The notes: generated by a model from the sequence alone, not told the origin. Shown: positions 24,786 to 33,291, counted from the stretch's first letter. The stretch is DNA of 34,392 nt from Paraburkholderia elongata (GCF_013177735.1 NZ_WOEZ01000270.1:1-34392); one strand, 5' to 3'. Numbers and translations: made by a program.

Positions 24786-25184
24786 TTCGTCTCCTTGTTA
24801 CGTTGGAAGTTATGCCTCCCATTCTCGAAACAGAGACGATGGATGTATTGAACAAAACCTACCCTTTCGTTGAACAGAATTGCTCACGTTCCGCATGACT
24901 TCGTAGAGGTAGGCCCTCCATCGATACCAGGGCGGCACCACCTGCTGTATGCCACCGGGCCAACGCGCACATCCGATGCTTAGCCGTGGCAGGGTATTCC
25001 TCTATTTCAAGGGCAAGTTGCACTCAATATCCTCGCTCGAATGAGCGACACCATACAGGCGCCCTCGTCAAGGAAATCTCAAGATATATGTCAGGGCAAA
25101 TGATGGCGGCCTCCGCCACGTTGAAATGCATGCTGGCGCATGCGCGCAGAAGACGCGAGCCTGCTCAGAAAGCGAACGGATTTC
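24786..25184. other. Control region of the chn cluster
   Basis: This gap lies in front of the hydrolase gene, ahead of the transposase remnant. It should hold the promoter driven by the ChnR-like activator. I found no convincing -35/-10 pair, no sigma-54 site and no clear direct repeats. No gene is supported. Confidence 0.4.
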
Positions 25185-25405
25185 GGGCCTGATCAGTAAA
25201 GCGATGCCAACTGACAAAGCGCTCGCCGGGTCGCTAGTGACAGGGGGAGCACGCGGTAGCTATCGCTTGAGCGCGAAGTGTTGCCCGATCAGACCAAAGC
25301 TCGACAACAACGCTGGGGTACGTTCAGGGATGCGAAAGCCGCGCATACGGCGCTCGCGTTCCCAGATAGGTTGATGGCTGCTATCAAAATAGCTATGCAT
25401 CCCCA
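25185..25405 (-). pseudogene. IS6-family transposase, C-terminal remnant
   Basis: The minus strand reads SHQPIWERERRMRGFRIPERTPALLSSFGLIGQHFALKR, matching the ENSHQPTRxRERxMRGFKSP...HF segment near the end of many IS6-family transposases. After a stop and frame changes the expected tail is still visible as GERFVSWHRFTD. The remnant occupies the gap between the hydrolase gene and its regulator, so an element once landed between the two. No inverted repeats were recognised. Confidence 0.65.
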
Positions 25406-25507
25406 TATGAAAAAATGAGCAAAAGTTCAAAAGGGAGCAGAGTGGCAAGATGTCGAGCGGTGCATCATCGACGAGATGATGAATTCAGGTGCATCCAAGG
25501 AACGCAT

Positions 25508-26431
25508 ATGAACGCATTGATCCCCCCAGAGGAAATAGTTAGTTGGATTCCAGGGGAGTTGACACTGGACAGTGCGCCCCTCGCATGGGACGGCATGAAG
25601 CTGAAAGGCTATCGATACGACTCGTTAGACGTGGAAATCCCGACGATGCGGGATTACATGATCGTCGCGTACAAGAATCGCGATGCGCAGATGAGTCGAC
25701 GTCAGGAGGGGGAGCGATGGCAATCTGCGCGGGTTGGACCGGGTGTTGTGTCGGTCCTTACGCGCGCTGCACAGTCACAGTGGCGCTGGAACAAGCCGAT
25801 TGAAGTTTCCCATATGTACTTGTCGCAAGCCGCTGTGGGAAATATTGCCATCGAAGCCTTTGAACGGGACATCAAGAATATTGAAATGTTTGATGTCGTC
25901 AGCTCCGAAGATCCGGTCCTGTCCGCAGTCGTGGCGAATCTCGCGCACGAGCTGGAGCAAGGCGGGCCAGGCGGCAAGCTCTATGCGGAGGCTCTGAAAA
26001 TACAAGGGTGCGTCCATCTTCTGCGTAACTATGCCAGCGTTGCCTTCCGCGAATTCCCTTGCTATGGCGGCCTCACAAAGCCTCAAGTCCGGGTGCTCAT
26101 GGAATTTATCGAGACAAACATCGAGCGCAATATTTCGCTGGCAGAGCTTGCTGCTGTCACACGGCTCAGCACCTTTCACTTCACGAGGTGTTTCCGTGCG
26201 GAATTCGGTTGCCCGCCGCATGCTTACGTGATGAGTCGGAAGCTCGAACACGCCAAACAGTTACTTGGCCGCAAAGACGTATCCCTGAAAGCGGTTGCGG
26301 CCAGCAGTGGCTTTTCCGATCAAAGCCACATGACACGGCTTTTTCGTCGCGCGCTTAACACAACTCCCGCCGAATATCGGAGGCAGATCACTGGTCTCGG
26401 TCCAATGCACTCCGACTCAGAGATTGAGTGA
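25508..26431 (+). CDS. chnR: AraC-family activator, ChnR-like
   Basis: A 307-residue AraC/XylS regulator. The C-terminal 100 residues carry two helix-turn-helix units: ISLAELAAVTRLSTFHFTRCFRAEFGCPPHAYVMSRKLEHAKQLL and VSLKAVAASSGFSDQSHMTRLFRRALNTTPAEYRRQ. The N-terminal part (IPPEEIVSWIPGELTLDS, GYRYDSLDVEIPTMRDYMIVAYK) resembles ChnR, the cyclohexanone-responsive activator of Acinetobacter chn genes, as far as I can recall it. The ATG at 25508 is chosen for the AAGGAA before it. It is divergent from the chn cluster, which is its expected target. The intervening 722 bases now include a transposase remnant. Confidence 0.82.
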   Translation: MNALIPPEEIVSWIPGELTLDSAPLAWDGMKLKGYRYDSLDVEIPTMRDYMIVAYKNRDAQMSRRQEGERWQSARVGPGVVSVLTRAAQSQWRWNKPIEVSHMYLSQAAVGNIAIEAFERDIKNIEMFDVVSSEDPVLSAVVANLAHELEQGGPGGKLYAEALKIQGCVHLLRNYASVAFREFPCYGGLTKPQVRVLMEFIETNIERNISLAELAAVTRLSTFHFTRCFRAEFGCPPHAYVMSRKLEHAKQLLGRKDVSLKAVAASSGFSDQSHMTRLFRRALNTTPAEYRRQITGLGPMHSDSEIE

Positions 26432-26496
26432 TGAAGTAAAAGCGGGTTTGGTGCAAATAACCTGCATGGAATAGCAGGTGTCTATAAATAGGATAT

Positions 26497-26700
26497 CTTA
26501 TTGAACCGACGGGACGGAATTCCGTACAGCAAGCGTGGCAGTGTCTTTGAGTCGCAAGCTGCCTAGCGAAAATCCTCACTTCCAAATGTGATGCATCAAC
26601 TCGATGCCTGCGAACGTGATTGCGGCGTTCCTGAAACATCGAAGCCGAGCATGACGTTCGACTGGAACCAAATTTAGCGATGGTTTCGAGGTGGCTGTCT
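26497..26700 (-). pseudogene. IS6-family transposase, second C-terminal remnant
   Basis: The minus strand shows NVMLGF in one frame and, after a shift, CFRNAAITFAGIELMHHIWK, a TGA stop, then GFSLGSLRLKDTATLAVRNSVPSVQ before a final stop. This corresponds to the family ending PMLGFKxFRNAAITxAGIELMHxIRKGQF. It differs in type from the element at 16603-17414. The upstream part is too decayed to follow. Together with the remnant at 25185-25405 it brackets the AraC gene. Confidence 0.6.
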
Positions 26701-26837
26701 CGAAGAATCTGCCCCCCGCCGCCAGTTTGCTCGAGCGCCTTATAGCAATTCGCGCGCGCGGATATGACGAAGGTGAGTCAGTCCTCATTCCCGGCTTGGC
26801 TGCCATTAGCGCCCCGATACTCGACCTTCGGAACGAG

Positions 26838-27210
26838 CGGTCGCCTGTTTGAGCCTGATAGGCGCGAGCGCCGAAGTCTCGCGCATCAAAGCCAAAGCGA
26901 TCCCGGTCACTCAGCGCGACGGCAAGAAATCCTGGGAGCATTGGCGTTGGCAATGTCCGATGTTCCTGCGCCAGACATTCGTCGAATACGCCGCCCAGAC
27001 AATCAACAAGTCATTCTGGGCCGGTGCCTACTACCGCCAGCAGTGAGCCAAAGGCTGTTCATATCAGGCTGCTGTCAGGGCGTTGGCGTTCAAGTGGTAC
27101 GGATCCTGTACCGCTGCTGGCAGACAGCCACACTCTACGACGAGGGCGTCTAAGTGAATGCGCTGAGGAAGCGGTGCCCGCCTCTCCTTGGAAGCCTCGC
27201 GCTTCCCCCT
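26838..27210 (+). pseudogene. IS110-family transposase, C-terminal remnant
   Basis: The plus strand reads MFLRQTFVEYAAQTINKSFWAGAYYRQQ, a TGA stop, then AKGCSYQAAVRALAFKW, and after a frame change VRILYRCWQTATLYDEGV, a stop, and VNALRKRCPPLLG. This is the order of the C-terminal domain of IS110-family transposases (FxRQTxxEW..AAQ, KWAAAYYxQQ, ALAYKWIRVxxRCWQ, PYDE). Several stops and shifts make it dead. The N-terminal DEDD part is not visible. It marks the border between the chn cluster and the etf region. Confidence 0.72.
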
Positions 27211-27423
27211 CGAAATGCTTGGCCGACTGACTCAGGGCGTGAAGCAGCTCTTCATGAAATCAGGTCCAATGGCTAAAAATTGCTGGGCGGACGCCTGGAG
27301 CCAAGCAGAAGCATCTAACGCGGTACTCCTTCCGCCGGGTCGACGAACTGCCGCAAGGTCAAGATAGTCGACCGACAAAAAACGCGTCAGGCCTTCCGGC
27401 AACTAGCGCGCCCCTTCTCGGGA

Positions 27424-27699
27424 TTAAGCAGTAAACGAGGCTACTACTGGCCCCTTCGATATTGGTCGCTTGCATCTTCGCGTGGCTTCCCTCGCAATCC
27501 GGATAGCATTGTCGAAGCTCTTATCCGTGGCAACGTGCCTGTTATCGACGCTCACGAGCCAACTGCCGCCGCTGTAGCACCAGCGAATTCTCCTCTCTTC
27601 GAGGAGAGGAGCGAACCACCGCCAAATCGAGGCATCCTCGGCATTAGCGGTCAAGGCTGCCATCGCTCGCACATGCCCCATCTCATTCAGATTGCCCAC
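27424..27699 (-). CDS. Small hypothetical protein
   Basis: A 91-residue protein from a GTG at 27699 with GAGGTG close upstream. The sequence (...EERRIRWCYSGGSWLVSVDNRHVATDKSFDNAIRIAREATRRC...) has an alternating strand-like part followed by an amphipathic helix and looks like a real small domain. I do not recognise it. It lies 34 bases after the EtfA stop, in the same direction, and could be the tail of that transcript or a leftover of the adjoining IS-rich region. Confidence 0.4.
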   Translation of the reverse strand: MGNLNEMGHVRAMAALTANAEDASIWRWFAPLLEERRIRWCYSGGSWLVSVDNRHVATDKSFDNAIRIAREATRRCKRPISKGPVVASFTA

Positions 27700-27733
27700 C
27701 TGTCACCTCGTCAGACGTTGACGTTTTCTCGCA

Positions 27734-28675
27734 CTACGCTCGAGACAATGTCGCCTCAAACTCCGGCACGACCGTGAACAGATCGCCGACCAGACCATAG
27801 TCCGCGACGCTGAAGATCGGCGCTTCCGGGTCTTTGTTGATCGCAACGATGACTTTCGAGTCTTTCATGCCGGCCAGATGCTGGATCGCACCCGAGATGC
27901 CGACTGCCACGTACAGTTGCGGCGCAACGATCTTGCCGGTCTGGCCGACCTGATAGTCGTTCGGCACGAAGCCCGCGTCGACCGCTGCGCGCGACGCGCC
28001 CAGCGCTGCGTTCAGCTTGTCAGCCAGCGGCTCCAGAACCTTGGTGTAGTTCTCGCCGTTGCCCAGCCCACGGCCACCCGAGACGATGATCTTCGCCGAG
28101 GTCAGTTCCGGACGGTCCAGCTTCGTCACTTCACGGCTCACGAATTGCGAGAGGCCCGTGTCGGCTGCCGCTTCGATCTTCTCGACCGTGGCGCTGCCGC
28201 CTTCTGCTGCGACCGGATCGAAACCGGTCGTGCGGACCGTGATGACCTTGATCGGATCAGCCGATTGCACCGTCGCGATCGCGTTACCCGCGTAGATCGG
28301 GCGCTCGAACGTGTCGGCGCTGTCCACGGCGGTGATATCGCTGATCTGTGCAACGTCGAGCTTCGCTGCGATACGCGGCGCGATGTTCTTGCCGTAGGCC
28401 GTTGCCGGCGTCAGGATGTGCGTGTAGTCCTTCGCAATGTTCAGGACCGTCGCTTCGACGTTTTCTGCGAGACCCGCTGCGAGTTGCGGCGCGTCGGCCA
28501 GCAGCACTTTGCTAACGCCTGCAATCTTCGCTGCTGCATCCGCTGCGCCCTGCGCGTTTTCACCTGCGACCAGCACGTGAATATCGCCACCAATCTTCTG
28601 CGCGGCTGCAATCGTGTTCAGCGTCGCCGCCTTGATCGACGCACTGTCGTGTTCTGCAATAATCAGAGTCGTCAT
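27734..28675 (-). CDS. etfA: Electron transfer flavoprotein alpha subunit
   Basis: A 313-residue ETF alpha subunit. The N-terminal domain (TTLIIAEHDSASIKAATLNTIAAAQKIGGDIHVLVAG) is followed by the FAD-binding C-terminal domain with VSGGRGLGNGENY, AALGASRAAVDAGFVPNDYQVGQTGKIVAPQLYVAVGISGAIQHLAGMKDSKVIVAINKD. It binds FAD with EtfB in the cytoplasm and passes electrons from acyl-CoA dehydrogenases to ETF-ubiquinone oxidoreductase. It is encoded 21 bases after etfB. In this window the likely electron donor is the acyl-CoA dehydrogenase at 30893. Confidence 0.96.
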   Translation of the reverse strand: MTTLIIAEHDSASIKAATLNTIAAAQKIGGDIHVLVAGENAQGAADAAAKIAGVSKVLLADAPQLAAGLAENVEATVLNIAKDYTHILTPATAYGKNIAPRIAAKLDVAQISDITAVDSADTFERPIYAGNAIATVQSADPIKVITVRTTGFDPVAAEGGSATVEKIEAAADTGLSQFVSREVTKLDRPELTSAKIIVSGGRGLGNGENYTKVLEPLADKLNAALGASRAAVDAGFVPNDYQVGQTGKIVAPQLYVAVGISGAIQHLAGMKDSKVIVAINKDPEAPIFSVADYGLVGDLFTVVPEFEATLSRA

Positions 28676-28696
28676 TTTTTATCTCTCAGGTTCCAG

Positions 28697-29446
28697 CTAC
28701 AACACCTTGGCTTCGGTCTTCAACTTCTCGACCAGCGTCTTCACATCCGGCACCTTCACACCGGCGGAGCGCTTCGGCGGCTCGACGACTTTCAGCGTCT
28801 TCAGGCGCGGCGTCACATCAACGCCGAGGTCTTCCGGCTTGATGACTTCCAGCGGCTTCTTCTTCGCCTTCATGATGTTCGGCAGCGTCACGTAGCGCGG
28901 CTCGTTCAGGCGCAGATCGGTCGTGATCACAGCGGGCAAGCTCAGCGACAGCGTTTCCGCGCCGCCATCCACTTCGCGCGACACCGTAGCCTTACCGTCG
29001 GCCACGACAACCTTCGAGGCGAACGTGGCTTGCGGCAGGTTGGCCAGCGCAGCCAGCATCTGGCCGGTCTGGTTCGAATCGTCGTCGATCGCCTGCTTGC
29101 CGAGGATGACCAGCTGCGGCTGTTCCCTGTCGACCAGCGCCTTCAGCAGCTTGGCGACCGACAGCGGCTGCAGGTCTTCGTTCGACTCGATCAGGATCGC
29201 GCGGTCCGCGCCGATTGCCAGCGCCGTGCGCAGCGTTTCCTGCGACTGCGTCACACCTGCCGACACAGCGATCACTTCAGTCGCCACGCCCGCTTCCCTC
29301 AGACGAACGGCTTCTTCAACCGCGATTTCGTCGAACGGATTCATCGACATCTTCACGTTCGCGATGTCGACGCCCGTGCCATCCGATTTCACTCGAACTT
29401 TCACGTTGTAATCGACCACACGCTTTACCGGTACCAGAATCTTCAT
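28697..29446 (-). CDS. etfB: Electron transfer flavoprotein beta subunit
   Basis: A 249-residue ETF beta subunit starting MKILVPVKRVVDYNVKVRV at the ATG at 29446, with GGGGA seven bases upstream; a longer start at 29464 is less likely. It contains the AMP-binding adenine loop (VILGKQAIDDDSNQTGQMLAALANLPQATFASKV) and the family signature VDGGAETLSLSLPAVITTDLRLNEPRYVTLPNIMKAKKKPLE. With EtfA it forms the ETF dimer. The gene follows the MFS transporter gene by 73 bases on the same strand, suggesting a dedicated ETF for this catabolic unit; a general housekeeping pair is the alternative. Confidence 0.96.
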   Translation of the reverse strand: MKILVPVKRVVDYNVKVRVKSDGTGVDIANVKMSMNPFDEIAVEEAVRLREAGVATEVIAVSAGVTQSQETLRTALAIGADRAILIESNEDLQPLSVAKLLKALVDREQPQLVILGKQAIDDDSNQTGQMLAALANLPQATFASKVVVADGKATVSREVDGGAETLSLSLPAVITTDLRLNEPRYVTLPNIMKAKKKPLEVIKPEDLGVDVTPRLKTLKVVEPPKRSAGVKVPDVKTLVEKLKTEAKVL

Positions 29447-29519
29447 AAAATCCCCAATCAACAAATATGCCGCCGCCCCGCAACCTGAGCAGGTACGGCC
29501 GCGCGGTCAGCTGATACGG

Positions 29520-30779
29520 TCACGCTTTCTGCGGATCGTAGAGCTTCTCCCTGATGAAGAGCGCGGGCACAAGCCCGCAAAGAAAGTAGGCCCCGCCCAT
29601 GACCAGAAAGCCGAGGCCGATCGTGCCGTTGGTCGCAAGGAATCCAATCGCGGCAGGGGCAATCGCTGCACCGGCACGTCCCAGGTTGTAGGCGCCACCC
29701 ACAGCCGAGCCGCGAATGCGGGCCTCGAAACTTTCGGTCATGTAAGTCGCGTTCACGCCATATGGCATCCCGTAGAGGAAGCCAAAAATGGTCATCAGAT
29801 AAACAATGTTCCCTGGCGTGTGCCACAGCACGATAGCCGGCAAGAACACCGCCGCACCGAATGCCCCGAATGCGAACACCGCTCGCCGGCCAAACTTGTC
29901 CGCGAGCCAGCCTGCCATGATCTTTCCGAGGATCATGGCGACATAGGTGCCGACCATATAGCTCGTCATCGACGAAAAATTCAGATGTAATTCCTTCTCC
30001 AGATACGTCGGCATCCAGTTGCTGACGCCGTAATAACCGAACTGCAGCAGGCCCGCCGTCAGCGACCACAACATGAACATGCGGCAGCGAGCCGGATCGC
30101 CAAAGACGAGCTTCATCGCACCTACGCCTCTTTTTCTTCCGACGGCATTGCTGGGAGGGCGCGCATCTCGCGAAGCAACGTAACTCTCCGGTTCGGGAAC
30201 CATACGTTGCATAACTAACGCAAGGACAACAGGAACAATCGAGATGAAGAAGAGATAACGCCAGCCGAATGCCGGCAGGATCCAGCCGGCCAGAATAGTC
30301 GCCACCACGTAGCCGACCGACCATCCTGCCTGTAACGTGCCGAGGATCGTCGTCCGAATTCTGGTAGGCGCATATTCGGACATCAGCGTATTACACGCTA
30401 CATACTGTGCGCCGAGCCCAAGCGCCGCAATGAAGCGAAATGCGGCGAACTGTGAGAAGTTGTGCGTGAAGCCGAGCGCTGCTGTACCAATCGAAAACAC
30501 CGCGATAGTCCAGACCATCGTACGCACGCGGCCAAAGCGATCACAGGCCCACCCGCCATAGATACCGCCAATCGCCATGCCCGCGAGCGTGATGCTACCC
30601 AGCGCCCCTGCTTCAATATTCGAGAGTCCGAATTCGTGCTTGAGACTCGACAGGCTATAAGAAAGGAACATCAGGTCTGCTCCGTCGACCATCAGACCGA
30701 GAAAAGCAAACACAAATGCCGCGATCCATACGCGATCGTGCGCGATCAGGCCTTGCCTGCTAAACGAATTGATTTCCAT
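29520..30779 (-). CDS. MFS transporter, aromatic acid/proton symporter (AAHS) type
   Basis: A 419-residue protein with twelve membrane helices. FLGLMVDGADLMFLSYSLSSL is the helix-1 signature of the AAHS group (xDGxD), WACDRFGRVRTMVW the loop 2-3 motif, and the matching WLADKFGRRAVFAFG lies in the second half. Such carriers take up benzoate-like aromatic acids, and relatives carry dicarboxylates such as adipate or niacin-like acids. The ATG at 30779 follows GGAGGAGA directly; an upstream ATG would contain that site. It lies 113 bases after the acyl-CoA dehydrogenase gene in the same direction. The substrate is unproven. Confidence 0.9.
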   Translation of the reverse strand: MEINSFSRQGLIAHDRVWIAAFVFAFLGLMVDGADLMFLSYSLSSLKHEFGLSNIEAGALGSITLAGMAIGGIYGGWACDRFGRVRTMVWTIAVFSIGTAALGFTHNFSQFAAFRFIAALGLGAQYVACNTLMSEYAPTRIRTTILGTLQAGWSVGYVVATILAGWILPAFGWRYLFFISIVPVVLALVMQRMVPEPESYVASRDARPPSNAVGRKRGVGAMKLVFGDPARCRMFMLWSLTAGLLQFGYYGVSNWMPTYLEKELHLNFSSMTSYMVGTYVAMILGKIMAGWLADKFGRRAVFAFGAFGAAVFLPAIVLWHTPGNIVYLMTIFGFLYGMPYGVNATYMTESFEARIRGSAVGGAYNLGRAGAAIAPAAIGFLATNGTIGLGFLVMGGAYFLCGLVPALFIREKLYDPQKA

Positions 30780-30892
30780 CTTCTCTCCTCCATGCGACAA
30801 ACATGCCGACAGGCGCTCTTCGGCGCTTTCACGGCAAACAATCTTCGGCGACCGTCCCCGCGCTCTTAACTATTTCGACATAGCGGCAGCGT

Positions 30893-32047
30893 CTAGATAC
30901 TCGCGTTGCGCATCATGTTCCGCGCGATGACAAGTTGCTGAATCTGGCTGGTGCCTTCGTAGATGCGGAACAGGCGCACATCGCGGTAAAAGCGTTCGAT
31001 CGCATACTCCGCGACATATCCCGCCCCGCCGTGGATCTGCACTGCGCGATCGGCTACACGGCCGCACATCTCCGAAGCGAACAGCTTGCAGCACGATGCT
31101 TCGGTGGAGACGTCCTCCTTGTTGTCGCGACGACGAGCCGCGTCGAGCACCATCGAACGGGCGGAGTAGATCTCCGCCTTGCTATCGGCGAGCATGGCCT
31201 GAATAAGCTGAAATTCGCCGATCGGCTTGCCGAACTGCTGCCGCTCCAGCGCGTAGTGAAGCGCGTCTTCGAGCATGCGCTCGGCTGCGCCCACGCAAAT
31301 CGCTGAAATGTGCAGCCGCCCCTTATCTAGCACTCTCATCGCGGTTTTGAAGCCAATGCCCTCCACACCGCCAATGAGGTTTTGCGCCGGTACACGGCAA
31401 TTTTCGAAGATGACGTCGCATGTATGCGCGCCCTTCTGCCCCATCTTCTTGTCGATCTTTCCGAGCGATACACCAGGGAGGTCTCTTTCGACGATAAATG
31501 CGGAGATGCCGCCCGCGCCTTTGACATCGGGGTTGGTGCGGGCCATGACGGTATAGATGCCTGCCTCGGGTGCGTTCGTGATGAAGCGCTTGGTGCCGTT
31601 GATGACGTAGTCGTCGCCGTCGCGCACAGCCCGCGTGGACAGCGAACCGGCATCCGAACCGGAACCCGGTTCGGTCAGCGCGAATGACGCAATGAGTTCC
31701 CCCGACGCGAGCTTTGGCAGATAGTGTTGCCTCTGTTCCACCGTTCCGTCGATGATGATCCCTTGCGACCCGATACCGACATTGGTGCCGAATAACGAGC
31801 GAAAGCATGGCGAAGTTTTCCCGATTTCGAAGGCCACTAACACTTCCTCTTCCATCGTGAGCCCAAGACCACCGTATTCCTCGGGGATGGAAAGGCCGAA
31901 AAGCCCGAGCTCGCGCATCCCGGCAACGATGTCAGTGGGAATTTCATCTGTTTCCGCCACTTCATTCTCAGCGGGGACGAGTCGCTCGCGCACGAAGCGC
32001 GAAACTGCGTCGAGAAGAAGGTTTAGCGTTTCCTGGTCACGGATCAT
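30893..32047 (-). CDS. Acyl-CoA dehydrogenase
   Basis: A 384-residue FAD enzyme of the acyl-CoA dehydrogenase family. FALTEPGSGSDAGS (122-135) and the FITNAPEAG flavin-binding region are followed by RQQFGKPIGEFQLIQ, QIHGGAGYVAEY and RLFRIYEGTSQIQ, in which Glu364 is the catalytic base. The ATG at 32047 is preferred for its AGGAATACAG. It introduces the alpha-beta double bond in an acyl-CoA and hands electrons to ETF, whose genes lie downstream. The chain type cannot be decided; short dicarboxylyl- or branched acyl-CoA is possible, and the neighbouring CoA-transferase favours an organic acid activated by CoA exchange. Confidence 0.92.
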   Translation of the reverse strand: MIRDQETLNLLLDAVSRFVRERLVPAENEVAETDEIPTDIVAGMRELGLFGLSIPEEYGGLGLTMEEEVLVAFEIGKTSPCFRSLFGTNVGIGSQGIIIDGTVEQRQHYLPKLASGELIASFALTEPGSGSDAGSLSTRAVRDGDDYVINGTKRFITNAPEAGIYTVMARTNPDVKGAGGISAFIVERDLPGVSLGKIDKKMGQKGAHTCDVIFENCRVPAQNLIGGVEGIGFKTAMRVLDKGRLHISAICVGAAERMLEDALHYALERQQFGKPIGEFQLIQAMLADSKAEIYSARSMVLDAARRRDNKEDVSTEASCCKLFASEMCGRVADRAVQIHGGAGYVAEYAIERFYRDVRLFRIYEGTSQIQQLVIARNMMRNASI

Positions 32048-32099
32048 CTGTATTCCTGATTCCAAAGGGGGCGCTTCGCTCGAGCGTCCCATGTGTCGG

Positions 32100-32996
32100 T
32101 CATCGCCGCCCTATGGCAGCACCTAAACGTTGCACAAGGTCCACGAGGCGGGGACCAATGTCGTTTTCCAGCGTATCCCGGCTCATTACGAATGCTGGCC
32201 CCCCGCAATTGAAAGCCATGCGGGTGCCATCGGGTGCCGTGAACGGGGCGCCAACGCTGGCGATATCTTTGTCCCATTCGCCGATCGAGCGGCAGAAGCC
32301 GCGTTCCTCATAGTCCTTCAGTGCCTGATCGACGCCACGCTTGATGCGCGGCCACGCCGATTCGTCCTGAAGACGTACTTGCTCGAGCACTTCGTTGCGC
32401 TCATCCTCGGGCGCCGCCGCAAGGTACGCCCGTCCAATCGATGTCGTCGCAAGGGGCAATCGGACGCCGACGCCACGCATTACCGTAATCGGCGCGCTGC
32501 TGCGCACCCACTCGATGTAGACGATCGAAAGGCGATCACGAACCCCGACGGCTACCGATGCGCGGGAATACTCGGCAAGTTCCTGCATGAATGGGCGTGC
32601 GACATCCCGGATGTCCAGATTCGACAGCATCGAATAGCCAAGCGAGAGAACACCTGTCCCAAGGCTATATTTCCCGAGCGACTCCGAGTAGCGCAGATAA
32701 CCCAGCTTCGCGAGCGTGCCTGCCAATCGCGCCACCGTTGCTTTCGGCAGGCTCGTGCGACGAGCAAGCTCCGACAACCCCAGATAGCGCTCCCGGGGGG
32801 CGAAGCACCGCAGCACCTCAAGCCCCCTCGCCAACGCAGTCACGAACTGCCGATCCGTGCTCGCCTCTTCGTCGAAACGCGCAATGTCACGTTGCTCATA
32901 CTGGGGCTCCGATGACCCCGCCGCGTTTTTCATCTTCGACATAGCTGAACTCTGCCCTTGCGCTCTCGATTCCTTTCCCTTGCCGAATCCTGTCAT
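32100..32996 (-). CDS. IclR-family transcriptional regulator
   Basis: A 298-residue regulator. After a polar N-terminal extension of about 45 residues comes the winged helix (ALARGLEVLRCFAPRERYLGLSELARRTSLPKATVARLAGTLAKLGYL), then the IclR effector domain (RPFMQELAEYSRASVAVGVRDRLSIVYIEWV...) ending in the family phrase MAFNCGGPAFVMSRDTLENDIGPRLVDLV. Start choice is open: ATGs at 33020, 32996 and 32942 are all in frame. It is the first gene of the leftward acyl-CoA dehydrogenase unit and faces the CoA-transferase. A 17-bp palindrome lies at 33032-33048, directly in front of it, and a twin lies before the divergent gene. Confidence 0.9.
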   Translation of the reverse strand: MTGFGKGKESRAQGQSSAMSKMKNAAGSSEPQYEQRDIARFDEEASTDRQFVTALARGLEVLRCFAPRERYLGLSELARRTSLPKATVARLAGTLAKLGYLRYSESLGKYSLGTGVLSLGYSMLSNLDIRDVARPFMQELAEYSRASVAVGVRDRLSIVYIEWVRSSAPITVMRGVGVRLPLATTSIGRAYLAAAPEDERNEVLEQVRLQDESAWPRIKRGVDQALKDYEERGFCRSIGEWDKDIASVGAPFTAPDGTRMAFNCGGPAFVMSRDTLENDIGPRLVDLVQRLGAAIGRR

Positions 32997-33031
32997 GGCG
33001 AAAATCTCCGTGTCAAACATTTTCGAAATTC

Positions 33032-33048
33032 GGTCCGCACATCGGACC
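33032..33048 (-). promoter_or_regulatory. IclR operator candidate, leftward side
   Basis: GGTCCGCACATCGGACC is a palindrome with six-base perfect arms around five bases. It lies 35 bases ahead of the ATG at 32996 and just downstream of an AT-rich -10-like stretch (TTCATAAAA on the minus strand). It differs at one base from the twin site at 33221-33237. Autorepression by the IclR protein is the simplest reading. Confidence 0.65.
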
Positions 33049-33220
33049 TTTTATGAACGTGCGTGCAATTTTGTATAACAAACCGGCCGGCGCCTTGCAA
33101 GATCCATTTAGATCGCCTTCTTGGCGCGCCAGTTAAGACTGTCTGCGACCGTGACTTAACGGTATTTACATTCAGCGTTGAGTCCGTTACTGTGCGTACC
33201 AGTTCAGATTCTATATCATC

Positions 33221-33237
33221 GGTCCGCACAGCGGACC
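33221..33237 (+). promoter_or_regulatory. IclR operator candidate, rightward side
   Basis: GGTCCGCACAGCGGACC is a palindrome with seven-base perfect arms around ACA, lying just after a CTATAT -10-like sequence and 54 bases before the CoA-transferase start. A binder here would overlap the transcription start and block the polymerase. Sequence identity with the site before the iclR gene (16 of 17) indicates one regulator for both directions. Confidence 0.65.
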
Positions 33238-33291
33238 AATACAGAGAGCAAACCTCACCCGAGGATCGCCTTTAACTTCAGGATGACTTCC

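Noticed and set aside
24786..25184. Possible sigma-54 promoter (GGCAC...TGC) before the hydrolase gene
   Set aside because: The spacing between the GG and GC elements is 8 rather than 10 bases, and it is on the wrong strand for the cluster.
27211..27423. Continuation of the IS110 remnant or a small gene
   Set aside because: A frame from MLGRLTQGVKQ runs on for some 35 residues but matches nothing that I can name; left unannotated.
27878..29488. A 536-residue open frame on the plus strand across etfA and etfB
   Set aside because: It is antisense to two unmistakable genes, has the arginine- and leucine-rich composition of GC-bias shadows, and no ribosome site.
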